Shown: in pieces, positions 1 to 7,766 of the stretch
Numbering within the stretch: position 1 is the stretch's first letter
How the letters are laid out: each line of letters opens with the position of its first letter
Assembly (NCBI GenBank): GCA_900540455.1
Contig: UQGD01000003.1
Span: 1-64,000 of the forward strand
DNA: 64,000 bases
Reading direction: 5' to 3'
From: an uncultured Faecalibacterium sp.
GTDB lineage: Bacteria > Bacillota > Clostridia > Oscillospirales > Ruminococcaceae
Notes under the pieces: generated by a model
What the model was told of the DNA's origin: nothing
Seen by the model: the letters and a program-made list of their open reading frames with translations, nothing else
Database searches by the model: none
Made by a program: the position numbers and the translations under genes

Positions 1-39
1 CCAATCGTTGGTTGTCTTTATAAAAAGCGTAGCAGAAAT

Positions 40-154
40 GCTTAGGAAAGTCAAGTGGATACTAAACAATTTTATTTAATTTGTTTTGCGTGCTCTGATT
101 GACACAAGCTATTTTGCTTAGTATAATGACAATAGACTAAGCATAATAGCTTAG
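40..154 (+). promoter_or_regulatory. Consensus promoter with GCTTAG repeat operator
   Basis: A near-perfect sigma-A promoter is present: TTGACA at 99-104, a 17-bp spacer, TATAAT at 122-127. The hexamer GCTTAG occurs at 40-45, 116-121 and 149-154, and its complement CTAAGC at 137-142. One copy touches the -10 box and two form an inverted repeat just downstream (CTAAGC-6 bp-GCTTAG), so a repressor or Xis/Int protein could bind here. It faces the xis-int genes. The promoter reading is strong; the operator role is inferred. The rest of 1-237 holds no gene that I can support. Confidence 0.7.
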
Positions 155-237
155 AATCAATAAATGGAAAAGAACTGCCACAATCCCCCGGTTATACATC
201 CGGGAAAAAAGTGGCGGACGGAAGTGAGGAGGCATTT

Positions 238-372
238 ATGGAACACAATATCCAGCCGCAGCAGCCATCAACGAAGAAAGGAAGGTATTTTCAATGCAGG
301 CACAAAACTTTATGCGCGTGGAGGAAGTGGCCCAGGAGCTGGGCATCTCCAAGTCCCACGCCTACAAGGTGA
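238..372 (+). CDS. Possible 44-aa leader peptide upstream of xis
   Basis: An ATG at 238 follows a strong Shine-Dalgarno (GAGGAGG, about 6 nt upstream) and opens a 44-codon frame that overlaps the start of the excisionase-like gene in another frame. The N-terminal half is polar (MEHNIQPQQPSTKK); the C-terminal half, which lies over xis, is rich in Trp/Pro/Arg and looks like an out-of-frame reading. It could be a short coupled leader for xis or a chance frame with a good ribosome site. No family was recognised. Confidence 0.25.
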   Translation: MEHNIQPQQPSTKKGRYFQCRHKTLCAWRKWPRSWASPSPTPTR

Positions 373-488
373 TCCACAAGCTCAACGCCGAACTTCGTGA
401 AAAGGGCTATCTGACCATCTCCGGGCGGGTCAATCGGAACTTTTTCATGGAGAAGTTCTGCTATGGCAAGACGGGAAAGGAGGGCTAA
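294..488 (+). CDS. Excisionase-like helix-turn-helix protein
   Basis: This 64-aa protein consists almost wholly of a winged helix-turn-helix of the excisionase/MerR-like type: the pattern FMRVEEVAQELGISKSHAYK at residues 4-23 is a helix-turn-helix, followed by a basic wing. Such proteins bend att DNA and steer the integrase toward excision. ATG 294 has an AGGAAGG ribosome site. It lies 2 nt upstream of the integrase gene, as expected for an xis-int pair. The excisionase role is inferred from size, fold and position; a transcriptional regulator is the alternative. Confidence 0.75.
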   Translation: MQAQNFMRVEEVAQELGISKSHAYKVIHKLNAELREKGYLTISGRVNRNFFMEKFCYGKTGKEG

Positions 489-490
489 TC

Positions 491-1564
491 ATGGCAGTCT
501 ATAAGGAAGAAAAGACAAACACCTGGCGGGCGGTCTACCGCTATACTGACTGGAACGGCGAGCGCAAGCAGACCCAGAAGCGGGGCTTCAAGACTAAACG
601 GGAGGCGCAGGCCTGGGAGCGCGAACAGCTCAATAAGACCAGCGCCGATCTGGATATGACCTTTAAGAGCTTCGTGGACCTCTACACGGCGGATATGAAA
701 ACCCGGCTCAAGGAAAACACCTGGGCCACCAAAGATCACATCATCCGCACCAAGCTGCTGCCCTACTTCGGCAGGCTGAAAATGTGTAACATCACCGCCC
801 AGCAGATCATTACCTGGCAGAACGAGATGCTGAACCATAAGGACGAGAACGGCAAGCCCTACTCGCCGGTGTACCTGAAAACGGTCCACAATCAGCTCAG
901 TGCCATCTTCAACCACGCGGTTCGGTACTACAACCTCCGGGAGAACCCCTGCAAGAAGGCAGGCAGCATGGGCAAGAAGAAAAACCGGGAGATGATGTTC
1001 TGGACCAAGGAGCAGTACCTGAAATTTGCCGAGGTGATGATGGACAAGCCGCTGTCCTTCTATGCCTTTGAGATGCTCTACTGGTGCGGTATCCGAGAGG
1101 GGGAGCTGCTGGCCCTGACCCCGGCGGACTTTGACTTTGAGAAGCGCACCGTGTCCATCAACAAGTCCTATCAGCGGCTGAACGGCGAGGACCTGATTAC
1201 CACCCCTAAGACGGAAAAGAGCAATCGGGTCATCACCATGCCGCAGTTTCTGGCCGAGGAAATCCAGGATTACATCAAGATGCTCTACGGGATCAGGCCG
1301 GATGACCGGATGTTCACCGTCACCAAGAGCTATCTCCACCGCGAGATGGACCGGGGAGCCAAAGAAGCCGGTGTGCCACGCATTAGAATCCACGATATTC
1401 GTCATAGCGCGGTTTCACTTCTGATCGATATGGGGTTCTCCGCCACGGCTATCGCGGACCGGGTGGGACATGAGAGCATCGACATCACTTACAACTACGC
1501 GCACCTGTTTCCGTCCAAGCAAGCGGAAATGGCGGATAAATTGAACATGGAAAGGGGCAATTAA
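491..1564 (+). CDS. int: Tyrosine recombinase/integrase of a mobile island
   Basis: A 357-aa phage-type integrase, of normal length for the family. The N-terminal part (about 1-60) looks like an arm-type DNA-binding domain (aromatic and basic: TWRAVYRYTDWNG), then a SAM-like core-binding domain (about 60-165), then the catalytic domain. Visible catalytic residues: Arg202 in GIREGE, the HxxR box His301/Arg304 (HDIRH), His327 in VGHES, and a tyrosine nucleophile near the end (Tyr336 in NYAHL). It would insert and excise the island at its attachment site; I infer the 3' end of guaA from the repeats at 10583 and 21923. It sits directly after the xis-like gene and 2 nt before the MobC-like gene, so they are probably cotranscribed. 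Confidence 0.93.
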   Translation: MAVYKEEKTNTWRAVYRYTDWNGERKQTQKRGFKTKREAQAWEREQLNKTSADLDMTFKSFVDLYTADMKTRLKENTWATKDHIIRTKLLPYFGRLKMCNITAQQIITWQNEMLNHKDENGKPYSPVYLKTVHNQLSAIFNHAVRYYNLRENPCKKAGSMGKKKNREMMFWTKEQYLKFAEVMMDKPLSFYAFEMLYWCGIREGELLALTPADFDFEKRTVSINKSYQRLNGEDLITTPKTEKSNRVITMPQFLAEEIQDYIKMLYGIRPDDRMFTVTKSYLHREMDRGAKEAGVPRIRIHDIRHSAVSLLIDMGFSATAIADRVGHESIDITYNYAHLFPSKQAEMADKLNMERGN

Positions 1565-1566
1565 AA

Positions 1567-1902
1567 ATGTCAGCAAAGAATTTGGATAAGCATAACCGTT
1601 GGAGGAACAAGACCGTAGCTTTTCGGGTCTCCCCGGAGGAGGACGCCCAGATCGAGACGGCGGTGAAGCTCACCGGCTTGACTAAACAGGATTACATCAT
1701 CCGGAGGCTGCTTTGCCGGGATGTGGTGGTCCAGGGCAACCCCAGGATCTACAAGGCCCTGCGGGACCAGCTGGCCGCTGTGCTGGACGAGCTGCGCCGG
1801 ATCGAAGCCGGGCAGGGCATGAACAATGATCTGCTGGACACCATCCAGATGATCGCAACTATTATGAACGGGATGCAGGAGGACTTTGCCTATGACCGAT
1901 GA
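1567..1902 (+). CDS. MobC-like mobilization accessory protein
   Basis: A 111-aa protein. The N-terminal part (residues about 14-50, NKTVAFRVSPEED then LTKQDYIIRRL) has the ribbon-helix-helix look of relaxosome accessory proteins; the rest is helical and charged. MobC-type proteins bind near oriT and help the relaxase nick the DNA. It starts 2 nt after the integrase stop and overlaps the following ATPase gene, so the four genes form one unit. No relaxase gene is found beside it, which is unusual. The family call is by pattern and context, so a generic RHH regulator remains possible. Confidence 0.6.
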   Translation: MSAKNLDKHNRWRNKTVAFRVSPEEDAQIETAVKLTGLTKQDYIIRRLLCRDVVVQGNPRIYKALRDQLAAVLDELRRIEAGQGMNNDLLDTIQMIATIMNGMQEDFAYDR

Positions 1903-3055
1903 GAAAAAGAAAATGACCGCCCAAGGTTCATCTGTTGGCGCAGATGATGGGCAGTCAATCTCTCAAAATTCCAAGACCACTATACCAGACCCAGACGAAA
2001 AAAGCAATTCCCCCGAAAGAGATTTGGAGGAACTTTACCGGAAGATGCGCCGCATGAGTGACCCGGCATACCTCTATACTGTGACCCTGGACGAGCTGAT
2101 GGATAATGTGTTCGAGGGCAAGTCTGCGGTGATTGAGAACCTGCTCTACACGGGAGCATACATCCTTGCCGGAGCGCCGAAAATCGGCAAGTCCTTCCTG
2201 GTGGCGCAAATCGCCCACCATGTCAGTACCGGGCAAGACCTGTGGGGCTATAAAGTCCACCAGGGAACCGTCCTTTATCTTGCTCTGGAAGATGACGAGA
2301 GCCGTTTGCAGCGCCGGATGTTCCGCATGTTTGGTGTGGAAGGAACAAGCTCCCTGCATTTTGCCACCAGCGCCAAGATGATCGGTGGTGGCCTGGATGA
2401 ACAGCTGGAAAAGTTTGTTCGGGAACACAGTGATACCAAGCTGATTATCGTGGATACCCTGCAAAAAGTCCGGGAGGCAGTGAGCGATAGTTATAGCTAC
2501 TCCAGCGACTATGAGGTGATCGGCAAGCTGAAGCAATTTGCTGACCGATATGGCGTCTGCGTCCTGATTGTCCACCACACCAGAAAGCAGCCTGCGGGAG
2601 ATAGCTTTGAAATGATTTCCGGCACCACGGGCTTGCTGGGCTGTGCGGATGGTTCGCTCCTGATGCAGAAGGAGAAACGGACGGATAGCAAGGCCACTCT
2701 GGAGGTGGTGGGCAGAGACCAGCCGGATCAGCGGCTGTATCTGAGCAAAGACCAAGAGAACCTGGTTTGGGGGCTCGACCATGCAGAGAATGAGCTTTGG
2801 AAGCAGCCTCCGGATCCGGTACTGGAAGCTGTGGCAAAGATCGTATCTGTTGATAACCGAGAATGGGAAGGAAGTCCTACTGAGCTGGCCCAAGCGATTC
2901 AAACAGATATGGCGGTGAACCGGCTCACCAAGCATTTGAATGTGAATGCCAGCCGCCTGTTGGAAGAACATCAGGTAAAGTATGAGAACAAAACCAAGCA
3001 CGCCGGGCGGCGTATCCGGCTGACCTACATGGTGGTGGTTGAAGTAATCGAGTGA
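1892..3055 (+). CDS. RepA-like AAA ATPase (RecA fold, DnaB/RepA family)
   Basis: A 387-aa ATPase of the RepA/AAA_25 type found on mobilizable elements. The Walker A motif GAPKIGKS is at residues 94-101 and a Walker B-like strand KLIIVDTLQ follows about 90 residues later; VLIVHHTRK resembles the sensor segment of RecA-fold helicases. The C-terminal 100 residues look like a winged helix. I chose ATG 1892 over TTG 1886 because AGGAGG at 1877-1882 is 9 nt from it. It overlaps the MobC-like gene by 11 nt. A role in element replication or maintenance is inferred from the family; partner replication genes are not visible. Confidence 0.8.
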   Translation: MTDEKKKMTAQGSSVGADDGQSISQNSKTTIPDPDEKSNSPERDLEELYRKMRRMSDPAYLYTVTLDELMDNVFEGKSAVIENLLYTGAYILAGAPKIGKSFLVAQIAHHVSTGQDLWGYKVHQGTVLYLALEDDESRLQRRMFRMFGVEGTSSLHFATSAKMIGGGLDEQLEKFVREHSDTKLIIVDTLQKVREAVSDSYSYSSDYEVIGKLKQFADRYGVCVLIVHHTRKQPAGDSFEMISGTTGLLGCADGSLLMQKEKRTDSKATLEVVGRDQPDQRLYLSKDQENLVWGLDHAENELWKQPPDPVLEAVAKIVSVDNREWEGSPTELAQAIQTDMAVNRLTKHLNVNASRLLEEHQVKYENKTKHAGRRIRLTYMVVVEVIE

Positions 3056-3540
3056 AGCGCGACGCTCGCAACGGTGTTTTGAGGGGTACTCCCAGCACCG
3101 TTGCGACCGTCGCCACCGTCGCGGAAAGAAAAAGATGGGGTGGTATTTTGCCACCACATCATCAAGGAGGATGCCCCATTTTAGGGCACCCTAAAAGTAT
3201 CAGAGGATGTCGCGATTCACGACACCCTATGCCCCGAAACAGGGCACGGGGTGCGGAGTAAAAGCGAACGATGGGAAAACATTTTGCCCACGCATCTAGC
3301 GAGAGCTACTGTGTTTCACGGTAGCCCTCAGGCAGTATGAGTGGAACGATTTGTTCCATCGCATCTTAAAGGAGAGGCGCTTCGGCGTACCCTTCCAAAG
3401 CGTTCGCAGAACGCGCAGCCACAGAATGAAATTCTGTGTTCAAAAGGGGCTTGGGGGCGCTGCCCTCAACAAGCAGACGGCAGGAAATGTGAGTGTGGAT
3501 AGCCACACGCATTGCTTGCTACAATGGTGTTGGTTCTGAG
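3056..3540 (+). other. Hairpin-rich non-coding region, possible oriT/origin
   Basis: No convincing gene lies here. Several inverted repeats follow one another: CGCAACGGTG/CACCGTTGCG (3067-3076 with 3096-3105), TTTTAGGG-CA-CCCTAAAA (3179-3196), CACAGAAT-GAA-ATTCTGTG (3420-3438) and GTGTGG-ATAG-CCACAC (3493-3508). Three 9-bp tandem repeats of the form (C/G)ACCGT(T/C)GC run from 3096 to 3122. Directly after a MobC-like and a RepA-like gene, this layout suits an oriT and/or iteron origin. No relaxase follows; instead the IS110 element begins. The oriT/origin role is inference. Confidence 0.45.
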
Positions 3541-3788
3541 AAGTTCACAGCCAGTGAGCTATACAGATGCCCAAACCTAAGCTACAATGAAGATGTGCTG
3601 AGAGAACGAAGCATTGCTTGAGCTGAACGCTCGTACGCGCAAACTGTTCTCCGCCATCTCCATTGCAGCGTTCGATTGATGCAGGTTGAGTTATCGGCAG
3701 ATGAAAATGTTGCCGTACATTCGTGTCACAAAGCAAGCTGAATCGGTAATGGGCATAGGCAGAACCGGCATTAAAGGAGGTCAGAAAA
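3541..3788 (+). ncRNA. Candidate IS110 bridge RNA region
   Basis: This 248-nt non-coding stretch lies between the probable left end of the IS110 element and its transposase. In IS110-group elements this is where the bridge RNA, which pairs with donor and target DNA, is encoded. The sequence can fold: GAACGCT at 3625-3631 pairs with AGCGTTC at 3667-3673 around a 35-nt loop, the sort of large internal loop expected of a guide loop. The transposase ribosome site (AAAGGAGG) lies at the end. Exact RNA ends cannot be given from one copy. Confidence 0.5.
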
Positions 3789-5024
3789 ATGGAAGCTGCT
3801 GTTATTACCGCTGTCGGTATCGATGTGTCTAAGAGCAAAAGCACAGTTGCGGTACGGAGACCCGGAGGCGAAATCGCACTTCGGCCTTTCGAGGTCCACC
3901 ACACGAACAGTGACTTGAAAAAGCTGGCATCCACACTCAAAAAACTGGGAGGCGATATCCGTATTGTAATGGAACATACCAGTACGTACTGGAGACCAAT
4001 CGCACTGACATTGAAGGAAGCGGGCTTTTTTGTTTCCGTTGTCAATGCGATGCTGATCCACGATTTTAGTGATAATACGATCCGAAAGCTAAAGACGGAC
4101 CGAGCGGATGCTCTTAAAATTGCAAACTATGCGCTCACCTTTTGGGATACACTCCCCCCGTTCAACAATGAAGAAGAAACCAGGCTACTTCTTAAAATGC
4201 AATCCAGAGCAAATGAGCGAATCACTGCGACTGCAACAGCGTTGCGGAACGGTCTTATTGCACTGGCTGACCAAACATTTCCCGGCGTAAATATTGCGTT
4301 TGATCCGAACACAAAAAATGCAAATGGGCACGAAAAGTGGGTGGACTTCTTTCTGCGTTATTGGCACAAGGATTGTGTCTGTCAATATTCTATGGAGGCT
4401 TTCACGGAATCTTATCGGGGATGGTGCAAACGAAAAAACTACAAGTTCCGTACAGATACCGCTCACAAAATCTATCTGCTTGCACAGGAGGGCGTGGCTA
4501 CTCTTCCGAAATGCGAAAGTACGAAGATGCTGATCACGCAGGCTTGTAAAAGCCTGAATGCCGTTTGCGAGGCCAAGCAAAGCACCCAGCTTGAAATGCA
4601 GCGGTTGGCTACAATGCTCCCCGAATACGAGGTTGTGATGCAGATGGAAGGAGCCGGGCCCATTACCGGGCCTGCTCTTATGGCCGAAATTGGTGATGTT
4701 CGGCGGTTCAAAAACAAGAAAGCGTTGGTAGCCTTTGCTGGTATTGATGCACCACCGTTCCAGTCTGGTGCATTTGAATCCAAGTCACGCCATGTTTCTA
4801 AACGAGGTTCACCGCATCTGAGGCGAACCATTTTTATTGTATCGAATATTATTTTAACACGCTCAAACCCAGAAAATGCTGTTTACTGCTTTATGGACAA
4901 AAAGCGTTCCGAAGGAAAGCATTATTACGTTTATACCGTCGCAGGAAGTGCCAAGTTCCTGCGAGTCTATTACGCTCGTGTTACTGAATTTCTGCGTTCC
5001 CAGCCATCTCCTGATGCCTGTTGA
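3789..5024 (+). CDS. IS110-family transposase (DEDD recombinase)
   Basis: A 411-aa transposase with both signature domains of the IS110 family. The N-terminal RuvC-like DEDD domain shows GIDVSKSKS (Asp12), VMEHTS, and KTDRADALKIA. The C-terminal Transposase_20 domain shows GPITGPALMAEIGDV, AFAGIDAPPFQSG and VSKRGSPHLRR, with the serine of the SKRGS segment as the likely nucleophile. Length is normal and the frame is intact, so the element may be active. ATG 3789 has a strong AAAGGAGG site. It sits between the mobilization genes and the defence block of island 1. Confidence 0.93.
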   Translation: MEAAVITAVGIDVSKSKSTVAVRRPGGEIALRPFEVHHTNSDLKKLASTLKKLGGDIRIVMEHTSTYWRPIALTLKEAGFFVSVVNAMLIHDFSDNTIRKLKTDRADALKIANYALTFWDTLPPFNNEEETRLLLKMQSRANERITATATALRNGLIALADQTFPGVNIAFDPNTKNANGHEKWVDFFLRYWHKDCVCQYSMEAFTESYRGWCKRKNYKFRTDTAHKIYLLAQEGVATLPKCESTKMLITQACKSLNAVCEAKQSTQLEMQRLATMLPEYEVVMQMEGAGPITGPALMAEIGDVRRFKNKKALVAFAGIDAPPFQSGAFESKSRHVSKRGSPHLRRTIFIVSNIILTRSNPENAVYCFMDKKRSEGKHYYVYTVAGSAKFLRVYYARVTEFLRSQPSPDAC

Positions 5025-5249
5025 TGGTTTCTGATGAACCATTGCGATGACTTTCAGCTGACAAGCTGTGCTGTCGGCTTATTAAAGTTGCCGGATGCTC
5101 AACTGCACCCGGCAATAAATTTTTGATGATTTATTTGTTCAGGCTATTGACACTCGTTAGCAGGTTTGCCTCATTCCAAAACAGCCGAAACGGCCCTTGT
5201 ACCGCTGCGAAAAATCAACTGAAATTTAAGAATTGGGAGGTAACGAGTA

Positions 5250-5494
5250 TGAGAAAGATTTTGTCCTGTGAGTTTAACATGGACACCGCCTGCGTGGAGC
5301 TGTCTCTGGAGGATGGGATGCTGTTCTCCATTGACTGCACCGCCGTAGAGAACGAGGTGGCAAACAGCATGCAACAGCGGTCAGAATTGGACTGGCTGAT
5401 CTATAACGATCCGTTGGCCTATGCCGAACTGATTTTGAACGGTAAGCCGGGACTATACCTGAAGGCCGTGACAGAGAAAACCTTGTTGGATTGA
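5250..5494 (+). CDS. Small conserved protein of mobile elements (DUF6061-like)
   Basis: An 81-aa acidic protein starting at ATG 5250 with a good ribosome site (GGGAGGTAACG). It carries the pattern LSCEFNMDTACVELSLEDG, then VENEVAN and LAYAELILNG, which I recall from small proteins of clostridial mobile elements filed as DUF6061; I am moderately sure of that name. It is alone between the IS110 element and the XRE regulator. No catalytic motif, signal peptide or membrane segment is visible, and the function is unknown. Confidence 0.6.
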
Positions 5495-5585
5495 TAGGTA
5501 TAAAATCGGTGCTGCGTTTAATGATGTTTTGAAAGATGGGGGGTCTTAGTTGAATCCTGTATACTCACCTTTTCGTGAGATTATC

Positions 5586-5614
5586 TTGCTATCATGTGCG
5601 TGATATGGTATAAT
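5586..5614 (+). promoter_or_regulatory. Promoter of the island 1 defence block
   Basis: TTGCTA at 5586-5591, a 17-bp spacer and a perfect TATAAT at 5609-5614. It stands 35 nt upstream of the XRE regulator start and probably drives regulator, methyltransferase and endonuclease. Confidence 0.75.
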
Positions 5615-5648
5615 AAAAATCAATTCGACAATGAATGGGGAGTTGATT

Positions 5649-5852
5649 ATGCCAGTCAGTTACGACAAGCTATGGAAGCTGCTGATTGATAAAAAAATGA
5701 AGCGAACAGAGCTAAAAGACGCTGCAGGAATCAGTTTCAATGTACTAGCCAAAATGGGAAAGAATGAATATGTCTCTATGGAAAGTCTACATCGGATTTG
5801 TCAAACCTTATCATGTAATATAGGTGAGATTGTAGAGTTTATAGATGAGTGA
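5649..5852 (+). CDS. XRE-family regulator of the restriction-modification block
   Basis: A 67-aa protein that is one Cro/C1-type helix-turn-helix (YDKLWKLLIDKKMKR ... NVLAKMGKNEYVSMESLHRI). ATG 5649 is preferred over 5631 because GGGGAG lies 8 nt upstream of it. It sits immediately before a methyltransferase gene, which it overlaps or nearly touches, so it is probably the controller protein that delays endonuclease expression; that is inferred from place and size. It is clearly paralogous to the regulator at 11397, which heads the second island's restriction genes. Confidence 0.8.
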   Translation: MPVSYDKLWKLLIDKKMKRTELKDAAGISFNVLAKMGKNEYVSMESLHRICQTLSCNIGEIVEFIDE

Positions 5853-5896
5853 TGGCTGTGCAGGCAATTTGCAAAAGAACAGTGAGGAGAAATTAT

Positions 5897-6883
5897 ATGC
5901 AGCGTCCTTTGACTTGTGTTGAAATATGTGCAGGAGCTGGAGGGCAGGCTCTTGGCCTTGCTATGGCTGGCTTTGTTCATGTAGCATTAGTAGAATATGA
6001 AGCTGATTATTGTAAAGTCTTAAAAGATAACCGGCCTGAGTGGAATGTTATATGTGCGGATGTGCACGATTTTGATGGACGCCCTTATAGGGGTGTAGAT
6101 CTGTTTGCAGGTGGAGTGCCGTGTCCCCCTTTTTCGGTAGCAGGTAAGCAGTTAGGAAAAGATGATGAGCGCGACCTGTTCCCGGAAGCAATCCGTCTTA
6201 TCAAGGAAATTCAACCCCGTGCAGTTATGTTAGAAAATGTTAGAGGCTTCTTAGATTCAAGCTTTAATGAGTACCGCACACATATCTTAGACTCTATTCA
6301 GGAATTGGGATATAAGACTCAAATTAAGTTGATGAACGCATCGAATTTTGGTGTTCCACAACTTCGCCCGAGAGTAGTTATTGTCGGTATACGCAACGAT
6401 CAGGTAGGAGTATTTTCCTACCCAGATGAAGATCCTAGCAGTGCTCCTACCGTGGGAAAAACATTGTATGATTTAATGGCTGAAAATGGTTGGCCGGGTG
6501 CAAAAGACTGGGCGGCTAAGGCTAATAAAATTGCTCCTACATTGGTAGGTGGCTCTAAAAAGCACGGTGGACCAGATTTGGGTCCGACAAGAGCACGCAA
6601 TGCTTGGGCGGAACTTGGTGTTGATGGGAAAGGGATTGCGAATGAAGCGCCAGCACCAGATTTTGAGGGGATGCCCCGGCTTACAAGCCGCATGATGGCA
6701 CGAATTCAAGGATTCCCGGACACATGGACATTCGGAAAAAGAAAAACTGTGGCGTGCCGGATGATTGGTAATGCATTTCCTCCTCCGGTAGCGCAAGCGG
6801 TTGGTGAAGAGATAAAGGAGTGTCTTGAAAATGGATGCATTAATAACGAATGCGAGATTTCACTTTCACGAGCGGTTATTTGA
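5897..6883 (+). CDS. DNA (cytosine-5-)-methyltransferase
   Basis: A 328-aa C5-cytosine methyltransferase. Motif I CAGAGGQALG is at residues 11-20, motif IV GVPCPPFSVAG at 73-83 with catalytic Cys76, motif VI ENVRG at 113-117, then the target-recognition part, and the C-terminal motifs QGFPDTW and RMIGNAFPPPVAQAVG. ATG 5897 follows GAGGAGA and starts right at the family's N-terminus; upstream in-frame ATGs would add 16 residues without a domain. It overlaps the next gene, an NgoMIV-like endonuclease, and should protect the same site, predicted GCCGGC. The family call is firm; the target site is inferred from the partner. Confidence 0.93.
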   Translation: MQRPLTCVEICAGAGGQALGLAMAGFVHVALVEYEADYCKVLKDNRPEWNVICADVHDFDGRPYRGVDLFAGGVPCPPFSVAGKQLGKDDERDLFPEAIRLIKEIQPRAVMLENVRGFLDSSFNEYRTHILDSIQELGYKTQIKLMNASNFGVPQLRPRVVIVGIRNDQVGVFSYPDEDPSSAPTVGKTLYDLMAENGWPGAKDWAAKANKIAPTLVGGSKKHGGPDLGPTRARNAWAELGVDGKGIANEAPAPDFEGMPRLTSRMMARIQGFPDTWTFGKRKTVACRMIGNAFPPPVAQAVGEEIKECLENGCINNECEISLSRAVI

Positions 6884-7706
6884 GACGAACACCCTTACAT
6901 TGACTTCGGCTGGTGTAGCATCGAATGCAGATACCAGCAGTCGGGGTTCAAAAGCAATCTCCAGGAAAATTATTGATATTTTAGTTAATGAACATCATTA
7001 TACTGTAAATACAGTAGATAAGATTTCAGGGCAAACACTTGGCAAACAATTTGAAATCCTTACAATGGATTTTTTGCGTGAAACTTTTCCGCAGCTTCAG
7101 AATTTACGGCCAGGGCCCTGGACAATTCTTCAGCTTGGAAATAACAATAAACTGAAGACAAGTGATTTTGCTCAGTATGAGCATCTTGCATACTTAAATG
7201 CGCTTACTACACAGAACGCTCAGCTGGCAGCGGCTCTGGGAAACGATTACTTAGTGGCGCCGGATGTAGTAGTTTATCGTGATCTATATGAAGATGATGA
7301 AATCAACGCTGTTCAGCGTATCGTTGATACAGATGTAAGTAAAATGGCAGATATTCGGAAAGCCAACGGCGGTAAACCTATACTGCACGCAAGTGTATCA
7401 GCTAAATTTACAATGAGAAGTGATCGGGCCCAGAATAGCCGGACTGAGGCGCTGAATTTGATTCGGAACAGGAAGGGGCACCTGCCTCATATCGTTGTAG
7501 TTACGGCGGAACCCATGCCGAACCGTCTGGCATCACTTGCATTAGGAACAGGCGATATCGATTGTGTATACCACTTTGCTCTTTATGAGTTGATGCGCGC
7601 TATCAAAGAAGTCGGTTCCGAGGATGCAGTTGAAACTTTGGAAACGCTTGTTCAGGGTAAGCGGCTAAAAGACATTTCTGATTTACCGCTGGATTTGACT
7701 GTATAA
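6831..7706 (+). CDS. NgoMIV-type restriction endonuclease (predicted GCCGGC)
   Basis: This 291-aa protein aligns along its length with type IIF endonuclease NgoMIV as I remember it, with a constant offset of +5. Conserved active-site residues: Glu75 (GKQFE), Asp145 (PDVVV), Lys192 in SAK, Glu206. The CCGG-recognition box RSDR is at 196-199 and the outer-base arginine at 232 (MPNRLASLALG). The C-terminus KRLKDISDLPLDL is also shared. NgoMIV cuts GCCGGC as a tetramer; the same specificity is inferred here. ATG 6831, 10 nt after AAGGAG, lies inside the 3' end of the methyltransferase gene, so the two are translationally coupled. All catalytic residues are intact. Confidence 0.9.
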   Translation: MDALITNARFHFHERLFETNTLTLTSAGVASNADTSSRGSKAISRKIIDILVNEHHYTVNTVDKISGQTLGKQFEILTMDFLRETFPQLQNLRPGPWTILQLGNNNKLKTSDFAQYEHLAYLNALTTQNAQLAAALGNDYLVAPDVVVYRDLYEDDEINAVQRIVDTDVSKMADIRKANGGKPILHASVSAKFTMRSDRAQNSRTEALNLIRNRKGHLPHIVVVTAEPMPNRLASLALGTGDIDCVYHFALYELMRAIKEVGSEDAVETLETLVQGKRLKDISDLPLDLTV

Positions 7707-7766
7707 CAATGAAATTTTCCAGGTATGGATGATACATAAACAGGATAACATATCAAGGAGGACATC

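Larger units (their letters stand above)
3541..5160 (+). mobile_element. IS110-family insertion sequence (approximate ends)
   Basis: One transposase gene, a 5' non-coding region and about 135 nt of 3' non-coding DNA. IS110 elements lack terminal inverted repeats and usually target duplications, so the ends cannot be fixed from a single copy. I place the left end after the hairpins at 3493-3508 and the right end near TATTGACACTC at about 5148-5158. The 3' flank contains a small stem (GCCGG at 5092 with a later CCGGC). Confidence 0.6.

Noticed and set aside
164..400. A 78-codon frame over the start of xis
   Set aside because: No ribosome site; the xis-like gene in another frame has better support.
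3351..3539. A 62-codon frame in the hairpin-rich region
   Set aside because: No ribosome site, composition unlike protein, hairpins cross it.
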